Assembly: GCA_033856535.1 (NCBI GenBank)
Contig: JAWVEV010000200.1
Coordinates: 1 to 6,608 of the forward strand
DNA from: JAWVEV01 sp033856535
Lineage (GTDB): Bacteria > Actinomycetota > Thermoleophilia > Miltoncostaeales > Miltoncostaeaceae
Reading direction: 5' to 3'
DNA: 6,608 nt
In this document: piece after piece, positions 1 through 6,155 of the stretch
How positions within the stretch are numbered: the stretch's first letter is position 1
Layout of the letters: the number at the start of each line of letters is the position of its first letter
Position numbers and translations under genes: made by a program
Notes under the pieces: generated by a model
Seen by the model: only the letters and a program-made list of their open reading frames with translations
What the model was told of the DNA's origin: nothing
The model's database searches: none

Positions 1-1
1 G

Positions 2-1777
2 TGGGCCCGCACCCGCGAGCGTGTCCGCCGCGCCGTCGCCGACGTGGCCCGCGAGCTGCTCGACCTCTACGCTGCGCGTCAGGTACTCGAGGGACACGCC
101 TTCCCGCCCGACACGTCCTGGCAGCAAGAGCTCGAAGCGTCCTTCCCTTATGTCGAGACGCCCGACCAGGTCGAGGCCATCACCGCTGTCAAGCGAGACA
201 TGGAGGCGCCGCGGCCGATGGACCGGCTGATCTGCGGCGACGTCGGCTTCGGCAAGACCGAGATCGCGATGCGCGCCGCCCTGAAGGCGGCGGCCGGCAG
301 CAAGCAGGTGATGGTGCTGGCGCCCACCACGATCCTGGCCCAGCAGCACCTGGCCACCTTCCGCGAGCGCTTCCAGGGGATGCCGGTCTCGCTGGACATG
401 GTCAACCGCTTCCGCACCGCGGCCGAGGTGCGCGAGGTCCTGAAGCGCTTCCGCGAGGGGCAGCTCGACATCATCATCGGGACCCACCGGCTGCTGTCGA
501 TGGACGTGCGGCCCAAGGATCTTGGCCTGGTGATCGTGGACGAGGAGCAGCGCTTCGGCGTGGCGCAGAAGGAGGCGCTGCGCCAGATCCGCCTCCGGGT
601 GGACGTGCTGGCGATGAGCGCCACGCCGATCCCGCGGACGCTCCAGATCTCGCTGTCGGGACTGCGCGACATCAGCGTCATCGAGACCCCGCCGGCCGGC
701 CGGCGCCCGATCGCCACCCACGTCGGCGAGCACGACGAGCGGCTGGTCCAGGACGCCCTGCGGCGCGAGCACGCCCGCGGCGGCCAGAGCTTCTACCTCC
801 ACAACCGCGTCGAGACGATCGAGGACGCGGCCGAGTCGGTCCGCGCGCTGGTGCCCGAGCTGCGCGTGGCGGTCGCGCACGGCCAGATGCACGAGCACCA
901 GCTCGAGGAGGTCATGATGGCCTTCGTGCGCGGGGAGGCCGACGTGCTGGTGGCCACCAGCATCATCGAGTCGGGGCTCGACATCCCCCGCGCGAACACG
1001 CTGGTGGTGGAGCGGGCCGACCTGCTGGGCCTGTCCCAGCTGTACCAGATCCGCGGGCGGGTCGGCCGGTCGGACGTGACCGCCCACGCCTATCTGCTCT
1101 ATCCCGACGACGCCTCGCTCACCAGGGAGGCCAGCTCGCGCCTGCGGGCCCTGGCGGACTACACCGAGCTCGGCAGCGGCCTGAGGATCGCGATGCGCGA
1201 CCTCGAGATCCGCGGCGCCGGCAACCTGCTCGGCGACGAGCAGAGCGGCCACGTCGCCGCGATCGGCTTCGAGCTCTACGTCGAGATGCTGCAGGAGGCC
1301 GTCGCGCTCGGCGGCGGCGGCGCCCCGCCCGAGCGCGAGGTGCGCGTCGAGATCCCGGTGTCGGCCTACATCCCGTCGGACTACGTGCCGCTCGAGGCCA
1401 CCAAGATCGAGCTCCACCGGCGCATCGCGCGCGCCGAGGACCGCGAGGCCGTCGCCGCCCTTCGAAGCGAGCTCGAGGACCGTTTCGGTCCGGTGCCCGA
1501 GGCGGTCGACGCCCTGCTCGCGGTGCAGCGTCTGCGCGTCGGCCTTCGCGCGGTGGGCGCCGACCGGATCGCCGTGCGGGGCGGCCGGCTCACGCTGACG
1601 CCCGTGCAGCTCACCAGCGAGGGCCTGCGCGCGCTGCGCGCGGCGCACCCCAAGGCGATCTACGCCGCCCGGGAGGGCGTGGTGTCGGCACCGGTGGAGG
1701 GGCCCGGGCGCGAGGCCCTCGCCGCCGCCGAGCGGGTTCTGGAGGCACTGGTGGACGTGGCCGCGCTGGCCGCCTGA
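2..1777 (+). CDS. mfd: Transcription-repair coupling factor Mfd, C-terminal part (5' end outside window)
   Basis: Mfd is a cytoplasmic ATP-driven DNA translocase that removes RNA polymerase stalled at DNA lesions and recruits UvrA for nucleotide excision repair. The reading frame is open from base 2 (it begins WARTRERV) to TGA 1775-1777, giving 591 residues. Full-length Mfd is about 1150 residues, so the UvrB-like module and the RNA polymerase-interacting domain lie upstream of the window. Visible superfamily 2 motifs, in fragment numbering, are Walker A GDVGFGKTE (79-87), DEEQ box (180-183), SATPIPRTL (206-214), SIIESGLDIPRANT (motif V, about 320-333) and QIRGRVGRSD (motif VI, 349-358). The TRG translocation motif RDLEIRGAGNLLG...SGH (399-417) is shared with RecG. 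The Mfd C-terminal domain follows at about residues 440-580. No motif is broken. The first in-frame GTG, at base 44, is internal and not the real start. A 59-base gap separates the gene from the foldase lipoprotein gene. Confidence 0.97.
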   Translation, partial: WARTRERVRRAVADVARELLDLYAARQVLEGHAFPPDTSWQQELEASFPYVETPDQVEAITAVKRDMEAPRPMDRLICGDVGFGKTEIAMRAALKAAAGSKQVMVLAPTTILAQQHLATFRERFQGMPVSLDMVNRFRTAAEVREVLKRFREGQLDIIIGTHRLLSMDVRPKDLGLVIVDEEQRFGVAQKEALRQIRLRVDVLAMSATPIPRTLQISLSGLRDISVIETPPAGRRPIATHVGEHDERLVQDALRREHARGGQSFYLHNRVETIEDAAESVRALVPELRVAVAHGQMHEHQLEEVMMAFVRGEADVLVATSIIESGLDIPRANTLVVERADLLGLSQLYQIRGRVGRSDVTAHAYLLYPDDASLTREASSRLRALADYTELGSGLRIAMRDLEIRGAGNLLGDEQSGHVAAIGFELYVEMLQEAVALGGGGAPPEREVRVEIPVSAYIPSDYVPLEATKIELHRRIARAEDREAVAALRSELEDRFGPVPEAVDALLAVQRLRVGLRAVGADRIAVRGGRLTLTPVQLTSEGLRALRAAHPKAIYAAREGVVSAPVEGPGREALAAAERVLEALVDVAALAA

Positions 1778-1783
1778 AACCGC

Positions 1784-1810
1784 TTCACGAGCCGCATCCC
1801 ACCTTAAGCT
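1784..1810 (+). promoter_or_regulatory. Possible promoter upstream of the foldase lipoprotein gene
   Basis: The short gap after mfd contains TTCACG (1784-1789) and TAAGCT (1805-1810), which resemble -35 and -10 hexamers. The 15-base spacer is shorter than the usual 17. The -10 fits the loose TANNNT form. Transcription would begin near 1817, just before the GGAGG at 1820-1824, which agrees with the GTG start at 1837. The match is weak, and a competing -10 candidate lies at 1841-1846. Confidence 0.25.
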
Positions 1811-1819
1811 CGCGCTAAC

Positions 1820-1824
1820 GGAGG
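1820..1824 (+). promoter_or_regulatory. Ribosome binding site supporting the GTG start at 1837
   Basis: GGAGG sits 12 bases before GTG 1837. That is a somewhat long but usable spacing. It is 30 bases from the alternative GTG at 1855, too far to serve that start. This is the main reason for choosing 1837. Confidence 0.5.
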
Positions 1825-1836
1825 AAGACGAACCCC

Positions 1837-2877
1837 GTGCTACCATCGCCCGCCGTGCCCCGGAGAATCCGCAAGGCCGCCCCCGCCCTGCTCGTCGCGA
1901 TCGCACTCGGGACCGGCCTCGCGGCCTGCGGCGACGACGGCGCCAACCTCCCCGCCGGCGTGGTCGCCCAGGTGGGCGACGCCCCGATCAAGTCGGCCGA
2001 GCTCGACCGCGCGCTCGCCCAGCGCGAGGCGGACGCGAAGAAGCAGGGGGCCACGATCCCCGCGGCGGGCAGCGAGGGCTACGACCAGCTGCGCCAGCAG
2101 GCGCTCGACACGCTGGTCCAGCAGCACATCGTCGACTTCGAGGCGCGCAAGTGCGGCGAGCCGTGCAAGGTGACCAAGGACGACATCGACGAGCGGCTCG
2201 AGCAGGTCAAGGAAGCCCGTGGCGAGACCGACGCGCAGTTCGCGAAGTTCCTCGAGGAGGCCGCGATCACCCCGGCCGACGCCCGGGGCCTCATCCGCGC
2301 GGGGATGCAGCAGGACCTGCTCTTCGATCACGTCACCCGCGGCGTCCGCTTCACCGCCGACGACGCGAAGAAGTACTACGACGACCATCCGGCCGAGTTC
2401 CGCCAGGCCGCCGGCCGCACGGTCAGCCACATCCTGGTGAAGACCAAGGCCGAGGCCGACGCGCTGCGCGCGCAGGCCACGCCGGAGAACTTCAACGAGC
2501 TGGCCAAGGAGCACTCCACCGATCCGTCCGCCGCCACGAACGGGGGCGACCTCGGCGAGCTCACGCGCGGCTCGGGCTTCGTGCCGGAGTTCGAGGACGC
2601 CGCCTTCAAGCTGAAGGACAACGAGATCTCCCAGCCGGTCAAGACGCAGTTCGGCTGGCACCTGATCCTCGTGCACCTGCGCCCGGCGAGCACCACGTCG
2701 TTCGACGACGCGCGCGAGGGCATCATCCGGCTTCAGCTCCAGAAGGCCCGGCAGGAGGCCTTCGCCACCTGGCGCGACAAGGTCCTCGAGGAGTGGCGCG
2801 CCAAGACCGAGTACTCGGAGTCGAAGCTCGAGCCCCCGGAGCCCGCGTCCAGCCCGGAGTCCGACTCCGCGGAGTAG
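1837..2877 (+). CDS. Parvulin-type peptidyl-prolyl cis-trans isomerase, lipoprotein (PrsA/SurA-like)
   Basis: This is probably a membrane-anchored extracytoplasmic foldase that isomerises Xaa-Pro bonds in exported proteins. The 346-residue product has a basic N-terminus (RRIRK), a hydrophobic stretch (about residues 15-30) and the lipobox LAAC with the lipidated Cys at 31, so it should be a lipoprotein. Residues 42-180 form a helical SurA_N/trigger-factor-like chaperone region carrying a CGEPC pair (Cys106, Cys110). The rotamase domain spans about 195-283, with VSHILV (His198), GGDLGEL, GSGFVPEFEDAAFKL and TQFGWHLI (His275), all typical of active parvulins. A charged helix and an acidic Pro/Ser/Glu-rich tail finish the protein. 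GTG 1837 is favoured by GGAGG at 1820-1824. GTG 1855 gives a shorter, more usual signal peptide (Cys25) and lies just after a TACCAT -10-like box, so a leaderless start is possible. Family assignment is secure, but PrsA versus SurA naming is not. Confidence 0.93.
   Translation: MLPSPAVPRRIRKAAPALLVAIALGTGLAACGDDGANLPAGVVAQVGDAPIKSAELDRALAQREADAKKQGATIPAAGSEGYDQLRQQALDTLVQQHIVDFEARKCGEPCKVTKDDIDERLEQVKEARGETDAQFAKFLEEAAITPADARGLIRAGMQQDLLFDHVTRGVRFTADDAKKYYDDHPAEFRQAAGRTVSHILVKTKAEADALRAQATPENFNELAKEHSTDPSAATNGGDLGELTRGSGFVPEFEDAAFKLKDNEISQPVKTQFGWHLILVHLRPASTTSFDDAREGIIRLQLQKARQEAFATWRDKVLEEWRAKTEYSESKLEPPEPASSPESDSAE
1838..1846 (+). promoter_or_regulatory. Extended -10-like element just before an alternative leaderless GTG
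   Basis: TGCTACCAT reads as TGn followed by TACCAT, an extended -10 of the TANNNT type. It ends 8 bases before GTG 1855. That distance would place the transcript start at or next to GTG 1855, as in leaderless actinobacterial genes. No good -35 hexamer is visible at the expected distance. It overlaps the coding sequence if translation begins at 1837. Confidence 0.3.
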
Positions 2878-2887
2878 GTCCGGGCCG

Positions 2888-3946
2888 GTGATCACCGTCG
2901 TGGGGTTGGGCCCGGGCGACCCGGAGTCGGTTCCGGCCGCGGCGCTCGCGGCGGTGGCCCGCGCCGACCGCCTGCTCGCGCCGCCGCTCGGCGCCGCGCT
3001 GGCCGGCGCGCTCGGGCGCGCCGCCGAGCCGCTGCCGCCGCTCGACGAGCTGCCCGACGGCGCGGTGCTGGCCGCGCCCGACCCCGAGGCTCACCGGCTG
3101 GCCGTCGCGCTGCCCGGCGCGGCGACCGTCCCGGCCCGGGACCGCCTGCGGGCGCGGGCGATCGGCGCCGGCGTGGCCGCGCTCGCCGGGGTGGGGGAGC
3201 GCCTGCGCCGCGACTGTCCCTGGGACCGCGAGCAGACCGCCGCCACGATCGTGCCGCACACGGTGGAGGAGGTCTTCGAGGTCGCCGAGGCGGTGGCCGC
3301 CGGCGACCCGGCGCACCTTGCCGACGAGCTCGGCGACCTGCTCTTCCAGTCGGTCTTCCTGGCCAGGCTGCTCGAGGAGCAGGACGGCCCCGACCTGGGG
3401 CGCATCGCGCGCGACCAGGCCGACAAGCTGGTGGCGCGCCACCCGCACGTCTACGGCGACGCCGCGGCCCGCGACGCCCAGGGCGTCGTCGACCTGTGGG
3501 AGCGGCGCAAGCGCGAGGAGCGGGCCGACCAGGGGATCTTCCACGACCTGCCCGCCGGCCTGCCGTCGCTGGCCTACGCGACCAAGGCCCAGCGGCGCGC
3601 CGCCGCGGTCGGCTTCGCGTTCGCCGACGTCGCCGGCGCGATGGAGGCGCTGCGCGAGGAGGTCGAGGAGCTCGGCGCCGACCCGAGCGCGTCGGAGCTC
3701 GGCGACGTGCTGTTCGCCCTCGTGGCGGTCGCCGGCCAGCTTCGCGCCGACCCCGAGCTGGCGCTGCGCGGGGCGGCCCTGCGCTTCCGGGCCCGGGTGG
3801 AGTCCGCGGCGTCCCTGGCCGGGGCGGCCGGCGAGGACTTCGCCGCGCTCGGCCCCGAGGCGCAGCTCGCCTGGTACGAGCGGGCCCACCGCGCGGAGCC
3901 GGATGGCCCGCCGGAAGCCGGGTTGGGGGCGCCAGGGGGCGGGTAG
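2888..3946 (+). CDS. mazG: MazG nucleoside triphosphate pyrophosphohydrolase with shortened tetrapyrrole-methylase-like N-terminus
   Basis: MazG hydrolyses (d)NTPs to NMP and pyrophosphate, cleaning aberrant nucleotides from the pool in the cytoplasm. Two MazG repeats are visible in the 352 residues. The first has CPWDREQT (110-117), the metal-binding EEVFE (127-131), ELGD (147-150), the DKLVARHPHVYGD block (179-191) and WERRKREE (204-211). The second has KAQRRAAAVGF (233-243), EEVEEL (257-262) and ELGD (270-273). Both repeats keep their acidic metal ligands. Residues 1-85 begin MITVVGLGPGDPE, the first motif of SAM-dependent tetrapyrrole methylases, as in the YabN-type methylase-MazG fusions of Gram-positives. 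That domain is normally over 200 residues, and here most of it is missing. GTG 2888 is chosen because it gives exactly the conserved MITVVGLGPG start. It lies 10 bases after the foldase stop, with a poorly placed GGAG (2871-2874), so coupled translation is likely. The stop codon TAG forms the first bases of a promoter-like -10 for eno. Confidence 0.93.
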   Translation: MITVVGLGPGDPESVPAAALAAVARADRLLAPPLGAALAGALGRAAEPLPPLDELPDGAVLAAPDPEAHRLAVALPGAATVPARDRLRARAIGAGVAALAGVGERLRRDCPWDREQTAATIVPHTVEEVFEVAEAVAAGDPAHLADELGDLLFQSVFLARLLEEQDGPDLGRIARDQADKLVARHPHVYGDAAARDAQGVVDLWERRKREERADQGIFHDLPAGLPSLAYATKAQRRAAAVGFAFADVAGAMEALREEVEELGADPSASELGDVLFALVAVAGQLRADPELALRGAALRFRARVESAASLAGAAGEDFAALGPEAQLAWYERAHRAEPDGPPEAGLGAPGGG

Positions 3947-3949
3947 ACT
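3923..3949 (+). promoter_or_regulatory. Candidate promoter for eno overlapping the end of mazG
   Basis: TTGGGG (3923-3928) and TAGACT (3944-3949) resemble -35 and -10 hexamers with a 15-base spacer. The TAG of the -10 is also the mazG stop codon. Transcription would start near 3956 and give a leader of roughly 28 bases containing the eno ribosome binding site. The spacer is short and the flanking DNA is G-rich, so this is suggestive only. Confidence 0.4.
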
Positions 3950-3974
3950 CGGCGCCCGCCGGCACCCTCACCCC

Positions 3975-3978
3975 GGAG
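3975..3978 (+). promoter_or_regulatory. Ribosome binding site of eno
   Basis: GGAG lies 5 bases before ATG 3984. It supports this start over any upstream in-frame codon inside mazG. Confidence 0.6.
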
Positions 3979-3983
3979 CGTCC

Positions 3984-5264
3984 ATGTCAGAGATCGTCCG
4001 CGTCTCCGCCCGCCAGATCCTCGACTCGCGGGGCCAGCCGACCGTCGAGGCCGAGGTGGAGCTCGCCTCGGGCATCGTCGGCCGCGCGGCGGTGCCCTCG
4101 GGCGCCAGCACCGGGATCCACGAGGCCCTGGAGCTGCGCGACGGCGACCCGGGGTCCTACGGCGGCAAGAGCGTGGGCAAGGCGGTGGCCAACGTCGAGG
4201 ACGAGCTGGCCACGGCGCTGCTCGGCCGGTACGCGGCCGACCAGGCGGTCATCGACCGCACGATGATCGACCTGGATGGGAGCCCCAACAAGGGGCGGCT
4301 GGGCGCCAACGCGATCCTCAGCTGCTCGCTCGCCGTGGCCCAGGCGGCGGCCGCCGAGGCCGGACAGCCGCTCTACCGCTACCTCGGGGGCGCCCGCGCC
4401 CACCTGCTCCCGGTGCCGCTGATGAACATCCTCAATGGCGGCGCGCACGCGGACAACTCGGTCGACCTGCAGGAGTTCATGGTCGCGCCGATCGGCGCCC
4501 GCACCTTCGCCGAGGCGTTGCGGATGGGGGCCGAGGTCTACGCGTCGCTCAAGAAGGTGCTCCGCGGGCGCGGCCTGGCGACCGGGGTCGGCGACGAGGG
4601 CGGCTTCGCGCCGGACCTCGCCAGCAACCAGGACGCCCTCGAGGTGATCATGGAGGCGATCGACGCGGCCGGCTTCTCGGCCGGCGACGAGATCGCGCTG
4701 GCGCTCGATCCGGCCACCAGCGAGCTCTACCGGGACGGCAACTACGTCCTCGCCGGCGAGGGCCGCACGCTCGACCGGGACGGGATGGTTGCCTACTGGG
4801 TCGACCTCTGCGACCGCTACCCGATCGTCTCGATCGAGGACGGGATGGCCGAGGAGGACTGGGACGGCTGGGTGGCGCTCACCCAGGCGCTCGGCGACCG
4901 CGTGCAGCTGGTGGGCGACGACCTCTTCGTGACCAACTCGGTCCGCCTCGCCGAGGGCATCGAGAAGGGGGCCGGCAACGCGCTGCTGGTGAAGCTCAAC
5001 CAGATCGGCACGCTGTCGGAGACGCTGGCCGCGATGGACCTGGCGAGCCGCTCGGGCTACGCGACGATCGTGTCCCACCGCTCCGGTGAGACCGAGGACA
5101 CCTTCATCGCCGACCTCGCGGTCGCGACCGGCGCCGGCCAGATCAAGACCGGCGCGCCCTCGCGCAGCGAGCGGGTGGCCAAGTACAACCAGCTGATCCG
5201 CATCGAGGAGCGGCTCGGCCCGGCGGGCTCGTACGCCGGGCGCTCGGTGTTCCGCGGCGCGTGA
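3984..5264 (+). CDS. eno: Enolase (phosphopyruvate hydratase)
   Basis: Enolase converts 2-phosphoglycerate to phosphoenolpyruvate in glycolysis, in the cytoplasm, with Mg2+. The product is 426 residues, a normal bacterial length. The active-site set is complete: the SGASTG loop (39-44), NGGAHADN with His155, QEF with Glu164, GDEGGFAP with Glu205, metal ligands Asp242 (DPATSE), Glu285 (SIEDGMAEEDW) and Asp312 (GDDLFVTN), the catalytic Lys337 in the LLVKLNQIGT signature, SHRSGETEDTF (364-374, His365, Arg366, Ser367) and Lys388. ATG 3984 has GGAG 5 bases upstream and gives the typical N-terminus SEIVRVSARQILDSRG. The frame stays open far upstream through mazG, but that part lacks enolase similarity. 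The gene is 37 bases downstream of mazG and may also have its own promoter. A small inverted repeat without a T-run follows the stop (5275-5286). Confidence 0.98.
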   Translation: MSEIVRVSARQILDSRGQPTVEAEVELASGIVGRAAVPSGASTGIHEALELRDGDPGSYGGKSVGKAVANVEDELATALLGRYAADQAVIDRTMIDLDGSPNKGRLGANAILSCSLAVAQAAAAEAGQPLYRYLGGARAHLLPVPLMNILNGGAHADNSVDLQEFMVAPIGARTFAEALRMGAEVYASLKKVLRGRGLATGVGDEGGFAPDLASNQDALEVIMEAIDAAGFSAGDEIALALDPATSELYRDGNYVLAGEGRTLDRDGMVAYWVDLCDRYPIVSIEDGMAEEDWDGWVALTQALGDRVQLVGDDLFVTNSVRLAEGIEKGAGNALLVKLNQIGTLSETLAAMDLASRSGYATIVSHRSGETEDTFIADLAVATGAGQIKTGAPSRSERVAKYNQLIRIEERLGPAGSYAGRSVFRGA

Positions 5265-5386
5265 GCTTCGGCGCCGCTCGGGAGCGATGACGGGAGGATC
5301 CGGGCCGCGGGAGGCGTACCCCTGGGTGCGCGCCCCGTGGACGGAGGGCGCCGCGCGACCTCCGGAGGGCTCCCGCGCCACCTCGC

Positions 5387-5722
5387 CTGAAGCGCATCTT
5401 CCTCGCCGGGATCCTCACGGCGATCCTGCTCTCCTACATCGGGCCGGTGCGGGGGTACCTCCATCAGCGCTCGGAGCTCGCGGAGCAGCGCGCCGCGCTG
5501 GCGACGCTGGAGGCGCGGCGGGACGCGCTCGGCCGGCAGATCGTGGCGCTGCGCCGGCCGGAGGTGCTCGAGGCGCGGGCGCGGGAGCTCGGGCTGGTGC
5601 GCCCGGGCGAGCGGACCTTCCTGATCCGCGGCCTGCCCGAGCCGGGCGAGGAGCCGACCGACGCCCCGAAGGGTGACGGGGGCGGCGGTGGGATCCTGGG
5701 CTTCATCCCCAACCCCTTCTGA
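5387..5722 (+). CDS. ftsB: FtsB/DivIC-like septum formation protein, start uncertain
   Basis: FtsB/DivIC proteins are small bitopic membrane proteins that act in the divisome with FtsL and FtsQ/DivIB. The frame encodes a membrane segment (FLAGILTAILLSYIGPV, bases about 5399-5449), then a coiled-coil region rich in Leu, Glu, Gln and Arg (LAEQRAALATLEARRDALGRQIVAL). Next comes the family's characteristic end, RRPEVLEARARELGLVRPGERTFLI, and finally a Pro/Glu-rich tail with a glycine run ending ILGFIPNPF. The position directly after eno and before DUF501 matches actinobacterial gene order. The start is a problem. The frame is open from 5291 but holds no ATG, GTG or TTG before GTG 5447, which lies after the membrane segment. 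I place the start at CTG 5387 (111 residues) to include the membrane helix. The true start could lie further upstream if a base is miscalled or a frameshift occurs, because the arginine-rich sequence upstream in this frame also looks like a plausible cytoplasmic tail. The family call is good but the start is poor. Confidence 0.8.
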   Translation: MKRIFLAGILTAILLSYIGPVRGYLHQRSELAEQRAALATLEARRDALGRQIVALRRPEVLEARARELGLVRPGERTFLIRGLPEPGEEPTDAPKGDGGGGGILGFIPNPF

Positions 5723-6155
5723 CCGACGTGCGGTCGCCGCGCTGCTGGGCCGCCGGCCGGCGGCCGACTACGGCGTGGCCGCGCGCTGCCCGCACGGCGC
5801 GCCGGCCGTGATCGAGAACGCGCCGCGCGACGGCTCGGGCCGGCCCTTCCCGACCCGCGACTGGCTGGTCTGCCGGCGCCTGGTCGAGGCGGTGAGCCGG
5901 CTGGAGGCGGCCGGAGGCGTCCGCGCGTTGGAGGCCGACCCGGAGATGGCCGAGCCGCTGGCCGACGCGCACCGGCGCCACGCGGCCCGTCACGAGGGGC
6001 ACCGGGTGGCGGGCGCCGGCGACCCGGCGCACGTGAAGTGCCTCCACGCGCACCTGGCCTTCGCGCTGGCCGAGGGCGGGAGCCCGGTGGCCGACTGGAT
6101 CGCCGCTCGGACCGACCTCGCCTGGCCGGCGCGCTGCTGCGCCGACGAGCTGTGA
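5673..6155 (+). CDS. DUF501 family protein, function unknown
   Basis: The 160-residue product matches the DUF501 pattern found next to eno and ftsB in Actinomycetota. It shows LLGRRPAADYGVAARCPHGAPAV (about 24-46), GRPFPTRDWLVCRRL (56-70), SRLEAAGGV (75-83) and AHVKCLHAHLAFALAEGGSPVADW (about 119-142). Cysteines at 39 (CPHG), 67, 123 (KCLH), 155 and 156, together with nearby histidines, suggest a possible metal site, but no function is established. There is no signal peptide or membrane segment. The only upstream in-frame starts are GTG 5673 and GTG 5688. Both lie inside the ftsB coding end, so the genes overlap by 50 or 35 bases. I cannot decide firmly between them; AAGGG runs directly into the first. 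The overlap implies translational coupling with the division gene. Confidence 0.85.
   Translation: MTGAAVGSWASSPTPSDRRAVAALLGRRPAADYGVAARCPHGAPAVIENAPRDGSGRPFPTRDWLVCRRLVEAVSRLEAAGGVRALEADPEMAEPLADAHRRHAARHEGHRVAGAGDPAHVKCLHAHLAFALAEGGSPVADWIAARTDLAWPARCCADEL

Noticed and set aside
1..1818. 605-codon open frame in frame 1 over mfd
   Set aside because: It is a low-complexity Arg/Ala/Gly/Pro-rich translation with no recognisable motif, while frame 2 encodes intact Mfd. This is a GC-content shadow.
1840..3889. Long minus-strand open frames opposite the foldase and mazG genes
   Set aside because: They mirror well-supported + strand genes, show biased composition and have no recognisable domains.
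3318..3983. Upstream in-frame extension of enolase into mazG
   Set aside because: The extension is Ser/Arg/Thr/Pro-rich noise, while ATG 3984 has a proper ribosome binding site and gives the normal enolase N-terminus and length.
5275..5286. Inverted repeat CGCTC-GG-GAGCG after eno as a terminator
   Set aside because: The stem is 4-5 base pairs with a tiny loop and no following T-run, so it does not support an intrinsic terminator.
5317..5322. TACCCC as a -10 box for the ftsB-like gene
   Set aside because: It lacks the final T of TANNNT and has no -35 partner at a normal distance. The following GTG codons (5326, 5337) are not in the FtsB frame.
3987..5381. Long minus-strand open frame antisense to eno (464 codons)
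   Set aside because: The sequence is Arg/Ala/Val-rich without domain motifs and lies exactly opposite a complete enolase. Such frames are expected in very GC-rich genes.
6038..6151. Upstream extension of the 104-residue unknown inside DUF501
   Set aside because: The extra residues are Arg/Gly/Pro-rich and overlap conserved DUF501 coding. GTG 6152 in a GTGA overlap is the more natural start.
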